DNA from: JBAZGH01 sp041652935
Lineage (GTDB): Bacteria; Patescibacteriota; Patescibacteriia; Patescibacteriales; XYC2-FULL-47-12
NCBI GenBank assembly: GCA_041652935.1
Contig: JBAZGH010000010.1
Location: 1 to 25,504 of the forward strand
Direction: 5' to 3'
DNA length: 25,504 bases
In this document: piece after piece, positions 15,131 through 21,689 of the stretch
How positions within the stretch are numbered: the stretch's first letter is position 1
Layout of the letters: each line of letters opens with the position of its first letter
The notes under the pieces: model-generated
Told to the model about the DNA's origin: nothing
The model's database searches: none
The model's input: only the letters and a program-made list of their open reading frames with translations
Position numbers and translations under genes: made by a program

Positions 15131-15159
15131 ACTTTAGCATTTTGAGCGAAAAAAGTCAA
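15131..15159 (-). promoter_or_regulatory. Promoter of rnpB
   Basis: On the minus strand TTGACT (15159-15154), a 17-bp spacer and TAAAGT (15136-15131). It would start transcription about 25-30 nt upstream of the P1 helix of RNase P RNA. The -35 lies in a small AAAAAGTC / GACTTTTT hairpin region. Confidence 0.6.
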
Positions 15160-15193
15160 CCCTTCGGCCGACTTTTTAGTATGTGGATAAATA

Positions 15194-15221
15194 TTGACTA
15201 GACTAAATATTTTGATATAAT
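15194..15221 (+). promoter_or_regulatory. Promoter of the twin-loop small RNA
   Basis: TTGACT (15194-15199), a 16-bp spacer and a perfect TATAAT (15216-15221), pointing away from rnpB. The predicted start is near 15228. Confidence 0.7.
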
Positions 15222-15227
15222 TTATTT

Positions 15228-15330
15228 TAGAATTGGAGAGCGTTTATAAGGTTCCGTCCTTATGCAATCCTCTCCTTACATACAAAAAAGCACAGCCCTG
15301 GGTTCCGTCCCTTGGCAGTGCTTTTTATTA
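15228..15330 (+). ncRNA. Candidate small RNA with two hairpins sharing the loop UUCCGU
   Basis: About 100 nt lie between a good promoter and a terminator, with no reading frame. Hairpin 1: GGAGAG (15235-15240) with CTCTCC (15270-15275), continued by ATAAGG (15246-15251) with CCTTAT (15258-15263), loop TTCCGT. Hairpin 2: GCAC with GTGC, an A-A mismatch, GCC with GGC, a 2x2 internal loop, GGG (15300-15302) with CCC (15309-15311), and again loop TTCCGT. Both loops are closed by GG/CC, so the motif GGTTCCGTCC appears twice in different stems. Identical loops in otherwise different stems point to a binding site for a protein or RNA. The family is unknown to me. On the opposite strand hairpin 2 can terminate the neighbouring gene. 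Confidence 0.6.
15284..15327. terminator. Bidirectional intrinsic terminator (hairpin 2 of the small RNA)
   Basis: AAAAAGCAC and GTGCTTTTT flank the hairpin. The + strand reads into TTTTTATTATT and the minus strand into TTTTTTG. It would therefore end both the small RNA and the minus-strand hypothetical gene whose last stop is at 15328. Confidence 0.75.
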
Positions 15331-15525
15331 TTCACTTTTTTCTTCATATTTATCTATATCTTGTTTATCTAAATTCATTTCTGACAAGCAGATGTTTCTT
15401 AAATAAATCCCCCCAATTCTTCTCATGAGATCTAGTTCAACACCTTCTGTAAAAGAAAAATTTTTCAATTTTTTTTCAAAATCAATATCAAATTTCCATT
15501 TATCTATTAAATCGAGAATATATTC
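15328..15525 (-). pseudogene. C-terminal part of the hypothetical gene, beyond an in-frame TAA
   Basis: Directly after the TAA of the 108-residue frame (15528-15526) the same frame continues open for 65 codons, starting EYILDLIDKWKFDIDFEKKL and containing LMRRIGGIYLRNICLSEM, then ends with two TAA codons just before the terminator. The composition (amphipathic, Lys/Asp/Glu/Leu-rich) is that of a real protein and has no good start of its own. The simplest reading is a nonsense change in one gene of about 174 codons, for example CAA (Gln) to TAA. Sequencing error is the other possibility. The only internal ATGs lie late in the segment. Confidence 0.65.
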
Positions 15526-15852
15526 TTAAACATCATAGGCCGTACGAATTTGTTCGGCAGACTGACATTTGGATGCGAATTCTTTTTTCCTATCATCAAT
15601 ATATTTTTTAAATCCGCTTTTCTCAAGTAATTCATGACCTTTTTCTGTTAATTCGACTGGAGAACCCTTTTCAAATGCCTTAAATTCTTTATTATCAAAT
15701 ATGATTTTTAAATTTTTAAGTATATTTTTTATCCAATCCACATCGGTTTCTAGTTTTGTGAAACGACCGCCGGAATACCACGCCACTAATATGAGCGACC
15801 CTATAATGCCAAGAAAATATATCCAGTTAATTTGAATTGAGATTTCACTCAT
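15526..15852 (-). CDS. Small membrane-anchored hypothetical protein, N-terminal part
   Basis: A 108-residue frame with one N-terminal membrane helix (about residues 9-28, 'WIYFLGIIGSLILVAWYSGG'), a coiled, Lys-rich middle (TKLETDVDWIKNILKNLKII) and a polar domain containing 'GSPVELTEKGHELLEKSGFK'. The segment looks like a small winged or helical regulatory domain, but I do not recognise a named family. It ends ...RTAYDV at a TAA, after which the frame stays open for 65 more codons, so this is likely a truncated gene. An extended -10 promoter lies 29-57 bp upstream. It lies alone between the RND operon and rnpB. Confidence 0.65.
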   Translation of the reverse strand: MSEISIQINWIYFLGIIGSLILVAWYSGGRFTKLETDVDWIKNILKNLKIIFDNKEFKAFEKGSPVELTEKGHELLEKSGFKKYIDDRKKEFASKCQSAEQIRTAYDV

Positions 15853-15880
15853 ATATTTATGATAATTTATAACTATTTAT

Positions 15881-15909
15881 ATTATACCATATTTATTAAA
15901 GTGCGCAAA
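15881..15909 (-). promoter_or_regulatory. Promoter of the small hypothetical gene
   Basis: Minus strand TTTGCG (15909-15904), 17-bp spacer, TATAAT (15886-15881), preceded by TGG to give an extended -10 (TGnTATAAT). Confidence 0.65.
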
Positions 15910-15925
15910 GATATATAAAATAGCT

Positions 15926-17059
15926 TTATTTATTATTATGCATCCGTTCATAATCCTTCCGGCAGATACTCGCGTACATCACCGGCACGACGATTAAAGT
16001 TAAAACTGTCGCTAAGGCCAGGCCGGCGGCAACGGTAATGGAAAGGCCGCGCCAGACTTCGTTGGCGAAATACAGAGGCAGGATGCCGGCAATAGTAGTT
16101 AAAGATGTAAGGAATATCGGCTGCATGCGCGACACGCCGGCGTCAATGATGGCTTCAATGAATTCCACGCCGTTGGCGATTTCTTTGTTTATTTTATCAA
16201 TCAAAACAATGGCATCATTAACCACAATTCCGGCGAGCGCCACAATGCCGATAAAAGCCGGGAAAGAGAATGGCTGCATCAATAGAGTTAATCCTAAAAT
16301 AACGCCCGGGATTGCTAAAGGCAAGGTGAAAATAATGATAAGCGGCTGCTTAAAAGAATTGAATTGCAAGACCAAAATAAAAGCGATTAAAATAATGGCG
16401 ATTATTAAAGATTCAAAGGTCTCGGTAAACGACTGCTGGATATCCTCGGTTTCGCCGCCGACCTCAATGCGGATTCCGGAGGGCAAATTTAATTCTTTTT
16501 GTTTTGCGTCAAATTCAGCCAGAGCGTTATTTAGGTTGACGCCTTCTTCAGTATAAGCGGAAACCGTTATGACGTTTTCCCCGTCGCGGTGGCCGATGGA
16601 CAACAGGGACGGCTCCAGCTTCACACTGGCAATATTTTTTAACGGCGTCGCTCCCTTAGCCGTTATAATTAAAAGGTTTTCCAGCTCGGAAATATTAGTG
16701 AATTTTTCTTTGGCGTATTTAACGGTAATATCTATATCTTCGCCGTTGATTAAAACCGCGCTCGCCTTGGTTCCATAAATCGCGTTGCGCAGGGTGGAAG
16801 CGATGCTGGCGACATCCAATCCGTAATAATTCGCTTTCTGCCGGTCGATTGTAAAAGTAAATTCGCCGGTTGAGTCCGCCAGGCTGTCGTCAATATTAAT
16901 CAAGCCGCTGACGCCTTCCAGAATATTTTTCACATCTTGGGAAATAACTGAAATTTCTTTTATGTCAGAACCATAGATGCGCGCTTCAATCGGAGCTCCT
17001 GAAGGCGGGCCGGCTGAAAGTTCCTCCACAGTGACCTTGGCGCCGTTGATTTTTTTCAT
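15926..17059 (-). CDS. RND transporter, C-terminal half (separated by a frameshift)
   Basis: A 377-residue frame equal to the second half of an RND efflux pump: the porter subdomains ('KVTVEELSAGPPSGAPIEAR', 'TIDRQKANYYGLDVASIAST', 'INGEDIDITVKY') followed by five or six membrane helices, including 'PFSFPAFIGIVALAGIVVND' and 'SRMQPIFLTSLTTIAGILPL'. The nominal ATG at 17059 shares its A with the TGA stop of the N-terminal half. The homologous reading frame clearly continues upstream of that ATG (LNEDRGRKSYEIAESLRPLM), so the ATG is inside the ancestral gene. Reinitiation at the TGATG overlap could still give two chains. The last gene of the Rrf2-MFP-RND operon. Confidence 0.88.
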   Translation of the reverse strand: MKKINGAKVTVEELSAGPPSGAPIEARIYGSDIKEISVISQDVKNILEGVSGLINIDDSLADSTGEFTFTIDRQKANYYGLDVASIASTLRNAIYGTKASAVLINGEDIDITVKYAKEKFTNISELENLLIITAKGATPLKNIASVKLEPSLLSIGHRDGENVITVSAYTEEGVNLNNALAEFDAKQKELNLPSGIRIEVGGETEDIQQSFTETFESLIIAIILIAFILVLQFNSFKQPLIIIFTLPLAIPGVILGLTLLMQPFSFPAFIGIVALAGIVVNDAIVLIDKINKEIANGVEFIEAIIDAGVSRMQPIFLTSLTTIAGILPLYFANEVWRGLSITVAAGLALATVLTLIVVPVMYASICRKDYERMHNNK

Positions 17060-19125
17060 CAGCGGCCGCAGGCTTTCGGCGATTTCATAGCTTTTTCGGC
17101 CGCGGTCTTCATTGAGATTAACAGTATAGAAGCGATGTGCGAACCGGAGCTTCCGCCGCCCAAATCGTAGGAAGTAGAATTGCCGATATTGGTGACATAA
17201 TTATCAATTTCCGGCACCTGTTCCACTATTATTTTTTCCACCTCCGCCGCCACTTCTTTGGTTTTGTCTAAAATTGAACCGGCCGGCAGTTCCATATTAA
17301 CCACAATAAAATCAATATCCACCTTGGGGAACATTTCTATTTTCATCAAGCCGACCACCGGAATTAAAGCGGAAATTATAAATACGGCCCAGGCGGTTAA
17401 AATAACCGCGCGGCGCTTCTTTTTGTGGGGCAGAATTTTTTCCATAAAAACGGCATAGCTGTCTTTTAATTTTTCCATCCATTTTGTTTTTTCAGGCTTA
17501 TGGCCAGCCGGTGCGCCATCGCCGTTGTTGCCATTGGCATCATGATACCGCTCTTGCGATAAAGTCTTTTTAACGAAACGTCCGGCCATAGTCGGCAAAA
17601 TTATCAAAGCGACGAATAAAGACGAAATAAGAGTCGCCATGATTGTTTTAGGGATAGTGCCCAAATATTCTCCTAAAATGCCGGAAACCAGCAGCATGGG
17701 CGCGAAGGCGGCCACAGTCGTCATTGTGCCGGAAATTACGGGCCAGCGGTAATTCCAGACGGAAAGCTGGGCGGCCTTATAAGCGGAGATGCCGTATTTG
17801 CCCATATATTCGGAAATGCCCTCAATAATAATAATTGAATTATCAACCATAAGCCCCAACGACAAAACCAAAGAGAACAGCACCATGCTGTTTAAGGTCA
17901 TATCTTGGAGCATTAAAACAACAAAAGCCATTAAAAAGGCGATTGGCACCGAGGCGCTGGCGATAATTGAAGCGCGCAGGCCGATGGCGAGCGAAAGAAT
18001 TAAAACTATTAAAATTATAGTCTGAATGGCGCTTGAACCCAGTGTATTAAAATCATCCCGCACAAATACCGCCAAATCATTTGTTTTTAAAATATCCAAA
18101 GTTTCCGGCCAGCCGGGGCTGTTTTTTGTTTCTTCCACAATGCGGTTGGCTTCGTCAACCATCTTTAAAATATTGCCGCCGGTTTTTTTGTAAATTTGCA
18201 GGGATACGGTGCTATTGGGGGCGTTATGGCCTACGCCGACGCGGGATTCAGAATTTTTTTCCCGGTAAGCATCTTTAATTTGCGCCACATCGCGCAGATA
18301 AACCGGAGTGTCGTTAAAGCTGGCTATTACAATATCGCCTAAGCTGCCGGTATCGCTGAATTTTCCCTGTACGCGCACGTTGTATTTATAACCGTCAATA
18401 TCAATATTTCCGGCCGGCAAATTAAAATTAGCCCGGGCGATGGCGTTTACAATCTGCCCTAAAGATAAATTGTAATCCAGCAAGCGGGACTGGTTAACTA
18501 CCACCTGGAATTCCCGCTCCAGGCCGCCGATAACCGGCGCGCGCGACACGTCTTTAATGCCTTCCAGTTTTTCCTGCAGGATATCAGCGTAATATTTTAA
18601 TTCCGGTTCGCTAAAATTCTCGCCTACCAAGCTGTAAGTAATCAGCGCCTGGTCGTTGAAATTTAATTGCGATACCATCGGGTCTTCGGCGTCACTCGGC
18701 AGGTTCGGCTTGGCTAGGTCAACCGCCTCGCGCAATTTCTGCATGCTGTCCCGCAGGTCGGCATCGGCATTGAATTCCACGAATACCGAAGACACGCCCA
18801 CGCCGGATGACGAGGTGTATTGCTTTAAATCTTCTAAATTTTTGATTTTCTCCTCAATTTTATTCGTCAATAATTCTTCGGTGTCGCTGGGATTAGCGCC
18901 CGGGTAGACCGTTGAAACCATGGCGTAAGGTATTTTTACTTCCGGTTCGCTTTCGCGCGGCAAAGTGAAGGCAGCATAAAAACCAGCCAGAAATATGGCG
19001 ATTAAAATCAAGTAGGTAAAGCGGTAATGCTTAATAAAAAAGCCGAAGAAATTGGTTTCTTCATTATGCAGAATCTGGTCTATTTTTTCGTGAGTTAATA
19101 ATTTTTTTAGTTTAATATGTGCCAT
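17059..19125 (-). CDS. RND transporter, N-terminal half (HAE1/AcrB-like), frameshifted near its end
   Basis: The membrane pump of a proton-driven efflux system. From the ATG at 19125 (MAHIKLKKLL) it has a first membrane helix (FTYLILIAIFLAGFYAAFTL), porter domain ('EVKIPYAMVSTVYPGANPSD', 'SSSGVGVSSVFVEF') and helices 2-6. The proton-relay helix reads 'GLMVDNSIIIIEGISEY', with Asp-Asn where AcrB has Asp-Asp, as in many non-AcrB RND pumps. A TTG further upstream (19155) lies within the palindromic repeat and is unlikely to be the start. After 'GGGSSGSHIASI' near 17125 the homologous sequence moves to the -1 frame (TVNLNEDRGRKSYEI). The remaining residues to the TGA (LLISMKTAAEKAMK...) are out-of-frame. 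A merged product would be about 1,065 residues, the family's normal size. Confidence 0.88.
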   Translation of the reverse strand: MAHIKLKKLLTHEKIDQILHNEETNFFGFFIKHYRFTYLILIAIFLAGFYAAFTLPRESEPEVKIPYAMVSTVYPGANPSDTEELLTNKIEEKIKNLEDLKQYTSSSGVGVSSVFVEFNADADLRDSMQKLREAVDLAKPNLPSDAEDPMVSQLNFNDQALITYSLVGENFSEPELKYYADILQEKLEGIKDVSRAPVIGGLEREFQVVVNQSRLLDYNLSLGQIVNAIARANFNLPAGNIDIDGYKYNVRVQGKFSDTGSLGDIVIASFNDTPVYLRDVAQIKDAYREKNSESRVGVGHNAPNSTVSLQIYKKTGGNILKMVDEANRIVEETKNSPGWPETLDILKTNDLAVFVRDDFNTLGSSAIQTIILIVLILSLAIGLRASIIASASVPIAFLMAFVVLMLQDMTLNSMVLFSLVLSLGLMVDNSIIIIEGISEYMGKYGISAYKAAQLSVWNYRWPVISGTMTTVAAFAPMLLVSGILGEYLGTIPKTIMATLISSLFVALIILPTMAGRFVKKTLSQERYHDANGNNGDGAPAGHKPEKTKWMEKLKDSYAVFMEKILPHKKKRRAVILTAWAVFIISALIPVVGLMKIEMFPKVDIDFIVVNMELPAGSILDKTKEVAAEVEKIIVEQVPEIDNYVTNIGNSTSYDLGGGSSGSHIASILLISMKTAAEKAMKSPKACGR

Positions 19126-19148
19126 TGTGATTTTAAAATAATTATTAA

Positions 19149-19225
19149 CCCACAAATCTACAAATCAGCTACGAATATCACGAATAGAATTTGTAGTATT
19201 CGCAGCTGATTTGTAGATTTGTGGG
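19149..19225. repeat. 77-nt palindromic element, copy B, between MFP and RND genes
   Basis: CCCACAAATCTACAAATCAG pairs with CTGATTTGTAGATTTGTGGG over 20 bp and the pairing continues inward (CT-CGAATA / TATTCG-AG) with one mismatch. Total length is 77 nt, as in copy A at 2183-2259. The two differ at many arm positions, but each change is matched on the other arm. It may cause partial termination or act as a processing or stability element inside the operon. Confidence 0.85.
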
Positions 19226-19231
19226 GATTCT

Positions 19232-20998
19232 TTAGTTTTTTATCTCCACGACTTCATTCCCTTCCAGCCCCCTGTTCCCTTCAATAATGAGCTCATCCCC
19301 ATTCTGCAAGCCGGAAATAATTTCAATTTTATCGCCTTCGCTTTCCCCTATTTCCACCGAGGTTTTTACAGCCTTATTATCTTTGGCTATAAATACATAG
19401 TTTTCCGTCTGGGTTATCGTAACCGCTTTCAGGGGAATAATAAACTTTCCTTCGCTATAGCTCGCTCCGTTCCGGCCGTCTACCGGGATTGTTATATCAA
19501 CGAAAGTTTCCGGAATTAAGTATTTATCGGCATTGTCAAAGGCGATTTCTATTTTGACTTTTTTACTGACCGGGTCGGCTGACGGATTCATTCGGCTAAT
19601 AACGCCTTCAAACATGCCGTTTATCATCGCGGACTGCCCAAGCTCAACGCGGTACACATCTTCGGACGTTAAATCAATCTCAACTTTTACCAAGTTCATA
19701 TCTGAAATTTCCGCAATTTTTTGGCCGGGTGAAACTTCCGCTCCCAGCTCGGCGTATTTCGCTGTTATCTGCCCGGAAATAGGCGCGGTAATGCTTAAAT
19801 CAGCCAGCTGATTATTAGCCAAATCAAGCTGGCCCTGCGAGGCGTTCAGCGCGCTGCGGGCGGAAATAAGCTGCTGTTCTTTTCCTTCCCGCGCGTTTTT
19901 TAAAGCGATATTTGCCTGTTCCAGCTGGCTTTTGGCCGCATCAACCGCATTTTTCAACGAATCCAATTCACGTTTTTGGTTTAAATCAATATTCTGCAAG
20001 CTTTGCAAATTAGTTTGGAGCGCTGACTGGGAATTAACTACCGTATTGCGCAGAGTAATAAAGGGGTTTTTTTCCGCCTTAAAAGCGCTGTCTGAAAAAT
20101 TATGACTGGATATTGTATTATTTAAGACTATAATAGTGGCATCAACCGCCTGCTTAGTTAACGACAAGGAGTTAGCAGCTTTTTTCATATTTACTAAAGC
20201 GTTGTTACTGATATTCTCCTGGGGTAATTTATCAAAACTATTTTTAGCATCAAAATAATCATCCTTAGCATTGGACAAGCTCTGGACATTTCTTGCCGCT
20301 AAAGTATCACTGATTCCGGCTAACTGCCCGCTTTGCCCGCCGTCCGCGCCGATAATATAATCAACCTGGTCCAGGGCGGATTGTATTGTATTTAAATAGC
20401 CGAAATAAGCGATAACTGAACTATTTATTATATCTTCTTTATTAGTTTTCTGGAGTTCAACCGCATTATTATAGTTATCCTGCGTTGATTTTAGGGCAAT
20501 TCCCGCGTTGGTTACGCCCTGTTGCGATTGCCTGATTGATTCATCGGTAATCCTCCCGATTGAAGACAAGCTCTGTTGAGTATTGCTATAATTCGCCTGC
20601 GCTGTTCCATAATTGGTTAAGGCATTGCTGTTGTGCAAATAGGCCAGCGGCTGGCCGGCGTTAACATAGTCCCCTACTTGGAAATTTATGCTTCTGATTG
20701 TTCCATTAGCCATCGCCACTGCGTCCACCCGGCTGTCGGCCTTGACAATTCCCGAAGTTTTTATTTCGTCGGCATTTTGGACGTTAGAATCTAAAATTAA
20801 AATTTCAACTTCTTTTGCCAAATTATCAATTTTTTCACCGGCCACCTCCCCGTTGCCGCTTAAAGTTTTAGCGGCGTAAATTCCGCCGGCAATTAAAATA
20901 ATTGCCAATGGCGCAATAATTTTAAAATTTTTATGCCACCCCGAATTTGTAATTTTAGGAGTTTGTTCTTCCAGCTGTTCCAAAAAATTATTTTCCAT
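19232..20998 (-). CDS. Periplasmic adaptor / HlyD-family membrane fusion protein of the RND pump
   Basis: A 588-residue adaptor with an N-terminal membrane anchor (about residues 26-46, 'IIAPLAIILIAGGIYAA'), the first lipoyl half ('GTIRSINFQVGDYVNAGQPL'), a very long coiled-coil hairpin (about 125-400, rich in Gln, Asn, Ala and Ser with heptad-like spacing), the second lipoyl half ('DLSITAPISGQITAKYAELG'), a beta-barrel domain ('LVKVEIDLTSEDVYRVELGQ') and a C-terminal membrane-proximal domain. The hairpin is longer than in AcrA-type proteins. No outer-membrane channel gene accompanies it, consistent with a pump in a cell envelope without TolC. It starts 11 bp after the Rrf2 gene, so it is co-transcribed with it. 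Confidence 0.9.
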   Translation of the reverse strand: MENNFLEQLEEQTPKITNSGWHKNFKIIAPLAIILIAGGIYAAKTLSGNGEVAGEKIDNLAKEVEILILDSNVQNADEIKTSGIVKADSRVDAVAMANGTIRSINFQVGDYVNAGQPLAYLHNSNALTNYGTAQANYSNTQQSLSSIGRITDESIRQSQQGVTNAGIALKSTQDNYNNAVELQKTNKEDIINSSVIAYFGYLNTIQSALDQVDYIIGADGGQSGQLAGISDTLAARNVQSLSNAKDDYFDAKNSFDKLPQENISNNALVNMKKAANSLSLTKQAVDATIIVLNNTISSHNFSDSAFKAEKNPFITLRNTVVNSQSALQTNLQSLQNIDLNQKRELDSLKNAVDAAKSQLEQANIALKNAREGKEQQLISARSALNASQGQLDLANNQLADLSITAPISGQITAKYAELGAEVSPGQKIAEISDMNLVKVEIDLTSEDVYRVELGQSAMINGMFEGVISRMNPSADPVSKKVKIEIAFDNADKYLIPETFVDITIPVDGRNGASYSEGKFIIPLKAVTITQTENYVFIAKDNKAVKTSVEIGESEGDKIEIISGLQNGDELIIEGNRGLEGNEVVEIKN

Positions 20999-21008
20999 AT
21001 AGTTTTTT

Positions 21009-21413
21009 TTATTTTTTGTTATAAATTATTTGTTTTAAATTTACATTATTTAAATATTTGCTCATTTCCTTGTGCAGGGAAGTTATAAAATCAGCCAGCA
21101 TTTTGCCGTCCCTGTGTTTTAACAGCTCGCTTTTAAAGCAGGAGTAGCGGCGGTTAACAACCGGGCGCAATACATCAAAAAGCTTTTCCATGGTTATTTT
21201 TTCCGCCGAAAGCGCCAGCTTGTAGCCTCCATTGGGGCCGAAAGTTGTTTCTACGATTTTAGCTTTGCTTAAAATCTGAAAAACTTTCTGCAGAAAAGGA
21301 AGCGGTATGTTTTCCGCTTCTGCTATTTCTGAAATTTTTACGTTTTTTTGGGGATTTTTTGCCAAATATATAAGCCCTAAAAGCGCGTATTCAATTGATA
21401 AATTTACAACCAT
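21009..21413 (-). CDS. Rrf2-family transcriptional regulator
   Basis: A 134-residue DNA-binding protein, first gene of the efflux operon. The N-terminal 'LSIEYALLGLIYLAKNPQKN' and winged helix-turn-helix ('VKISEIAEAENIPLPFLQKV', 'GPNGGYKLALSAEKITMEKL') are characteristic of the Rrf2 family (IscR, NsrR, CymR). The Fe-S-binding members have three cysteines in the loop after the wing. Here only Cys92 (YSCFKSELLKH) is present, with His100, so it cannot carry a classical three-cysteine [2Fe-2S] cluster and may sense by a single thiol or by a ligand, as in CymR-like members. An imperfect dyad lies between the -10 and the start codon and is a candidate autoregulatory operator. Rrf2 control of an RND pump is less usual than TetR or MarR control. 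Confidence 0.88.
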   Translation of the reverse strand: MVVNLSIEYALLGLIYLAKNPQKNVKISEIAEAENIPLPFLQKVFQILSKAKIVETTFGPNGGYKLALSAEKITMEKLFDVLRPVVNRRYSCFKSELLKHRDGKMLADFITSLHKEMSKYLNNVNLKQIIYNKK

Positions 21414-21417
21414 ATAT

Positions 21418-21438
21418 CTAAGATAGTTATTATCCTAG
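21418..21438. promoter_or_regulatory. Dyad symmetry, candidate Rrf2 operator
   Basis: CTAAGATA and TATCCTAG are inverted repeats (7 of 8 positions complementary) around GTTAT, lying just downstream of the -10 and 5 bp before the start codon. The position would block initiation when occupied, a typical arrangement for autoregulation by the Rrf2 family. Confidence 0.55.
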
Positions 21439-21441
21439 ACA

Positions 21442-21469
21442 ATTATACTCTTGTTTATGTTTTTGTCAA
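21442..21469 (-). promoter_or_regulatory. Promoter of the Rrf2-MFP-RND operon
   Basis: On the minus strand a perfect TTGACA (21469-21464), 16-bp spacer and perfect TATAAT (21447-21442). It is the only good promoter upstream of the four frames. Confidence 0.8.
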
Positions 21470-21556
21470 GTTCAAATTCAAGTATCTTTATACGGACTAA
21501 TTAATATATCAAACCATTAATGCGAATATTTTATACCTGTCTTGATTGACATGCAG

Positions 21557-21610
21557 CTATGCGAATGCCTCAAATACTATTTAAAGATATTTTATAATAT
21601 TTAAGGCATT
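21557..21610. repeat. Copy 2 of the 20-nt motif within an inverted repeat
   Basis: CTATGCGAATGCCTCAAATA (21557-21576) matches copy 1 at 14534 except for one C/T. Flanking bases (ACATGCAG versus ACGTACAA) are also related. AATGCCT (21564-21570) pairs with AGGCATT (21604-21610), extended by AAATA / TATTT across a mismatch, to make a 13-bp stem with an AT-rich loop. It lies upstream of the Rrf2 promoter. Confidence 0.6.
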
Positions 21611-21641
21611 GCTCTCGCCTGCTAGACAAAGACGCTCAAAC

Positions 21642-21665
21642 AAAAAAAGAGCGCTTGCGCGCCTC
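21642..21665 (-). terminator. Intrinsic terminator of the large surface-protein gene
   Basis: On the minus strand GAG-g-CGC and GCG-CTC pair around a GCAA loop and are followed by seven T residues. It lies 25 bp past the stop codon of the large gene. Confidence 0.75.
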
Positions 21666-21689
21666 CTTTGGTTGCTTTTTTTAAAATTG

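Noticed and set aside
17059..17061. TGA possibly read as a sense codon (alternative genetic code, as in Gracilibacteria/Absconditabacteria)
   Set aside because: The sequence beyond the TGA in the same frame is not homologous; the conserved RND sequence is in another frame, so a frameshift is the explanation. No other gene here needs TGA as sense.
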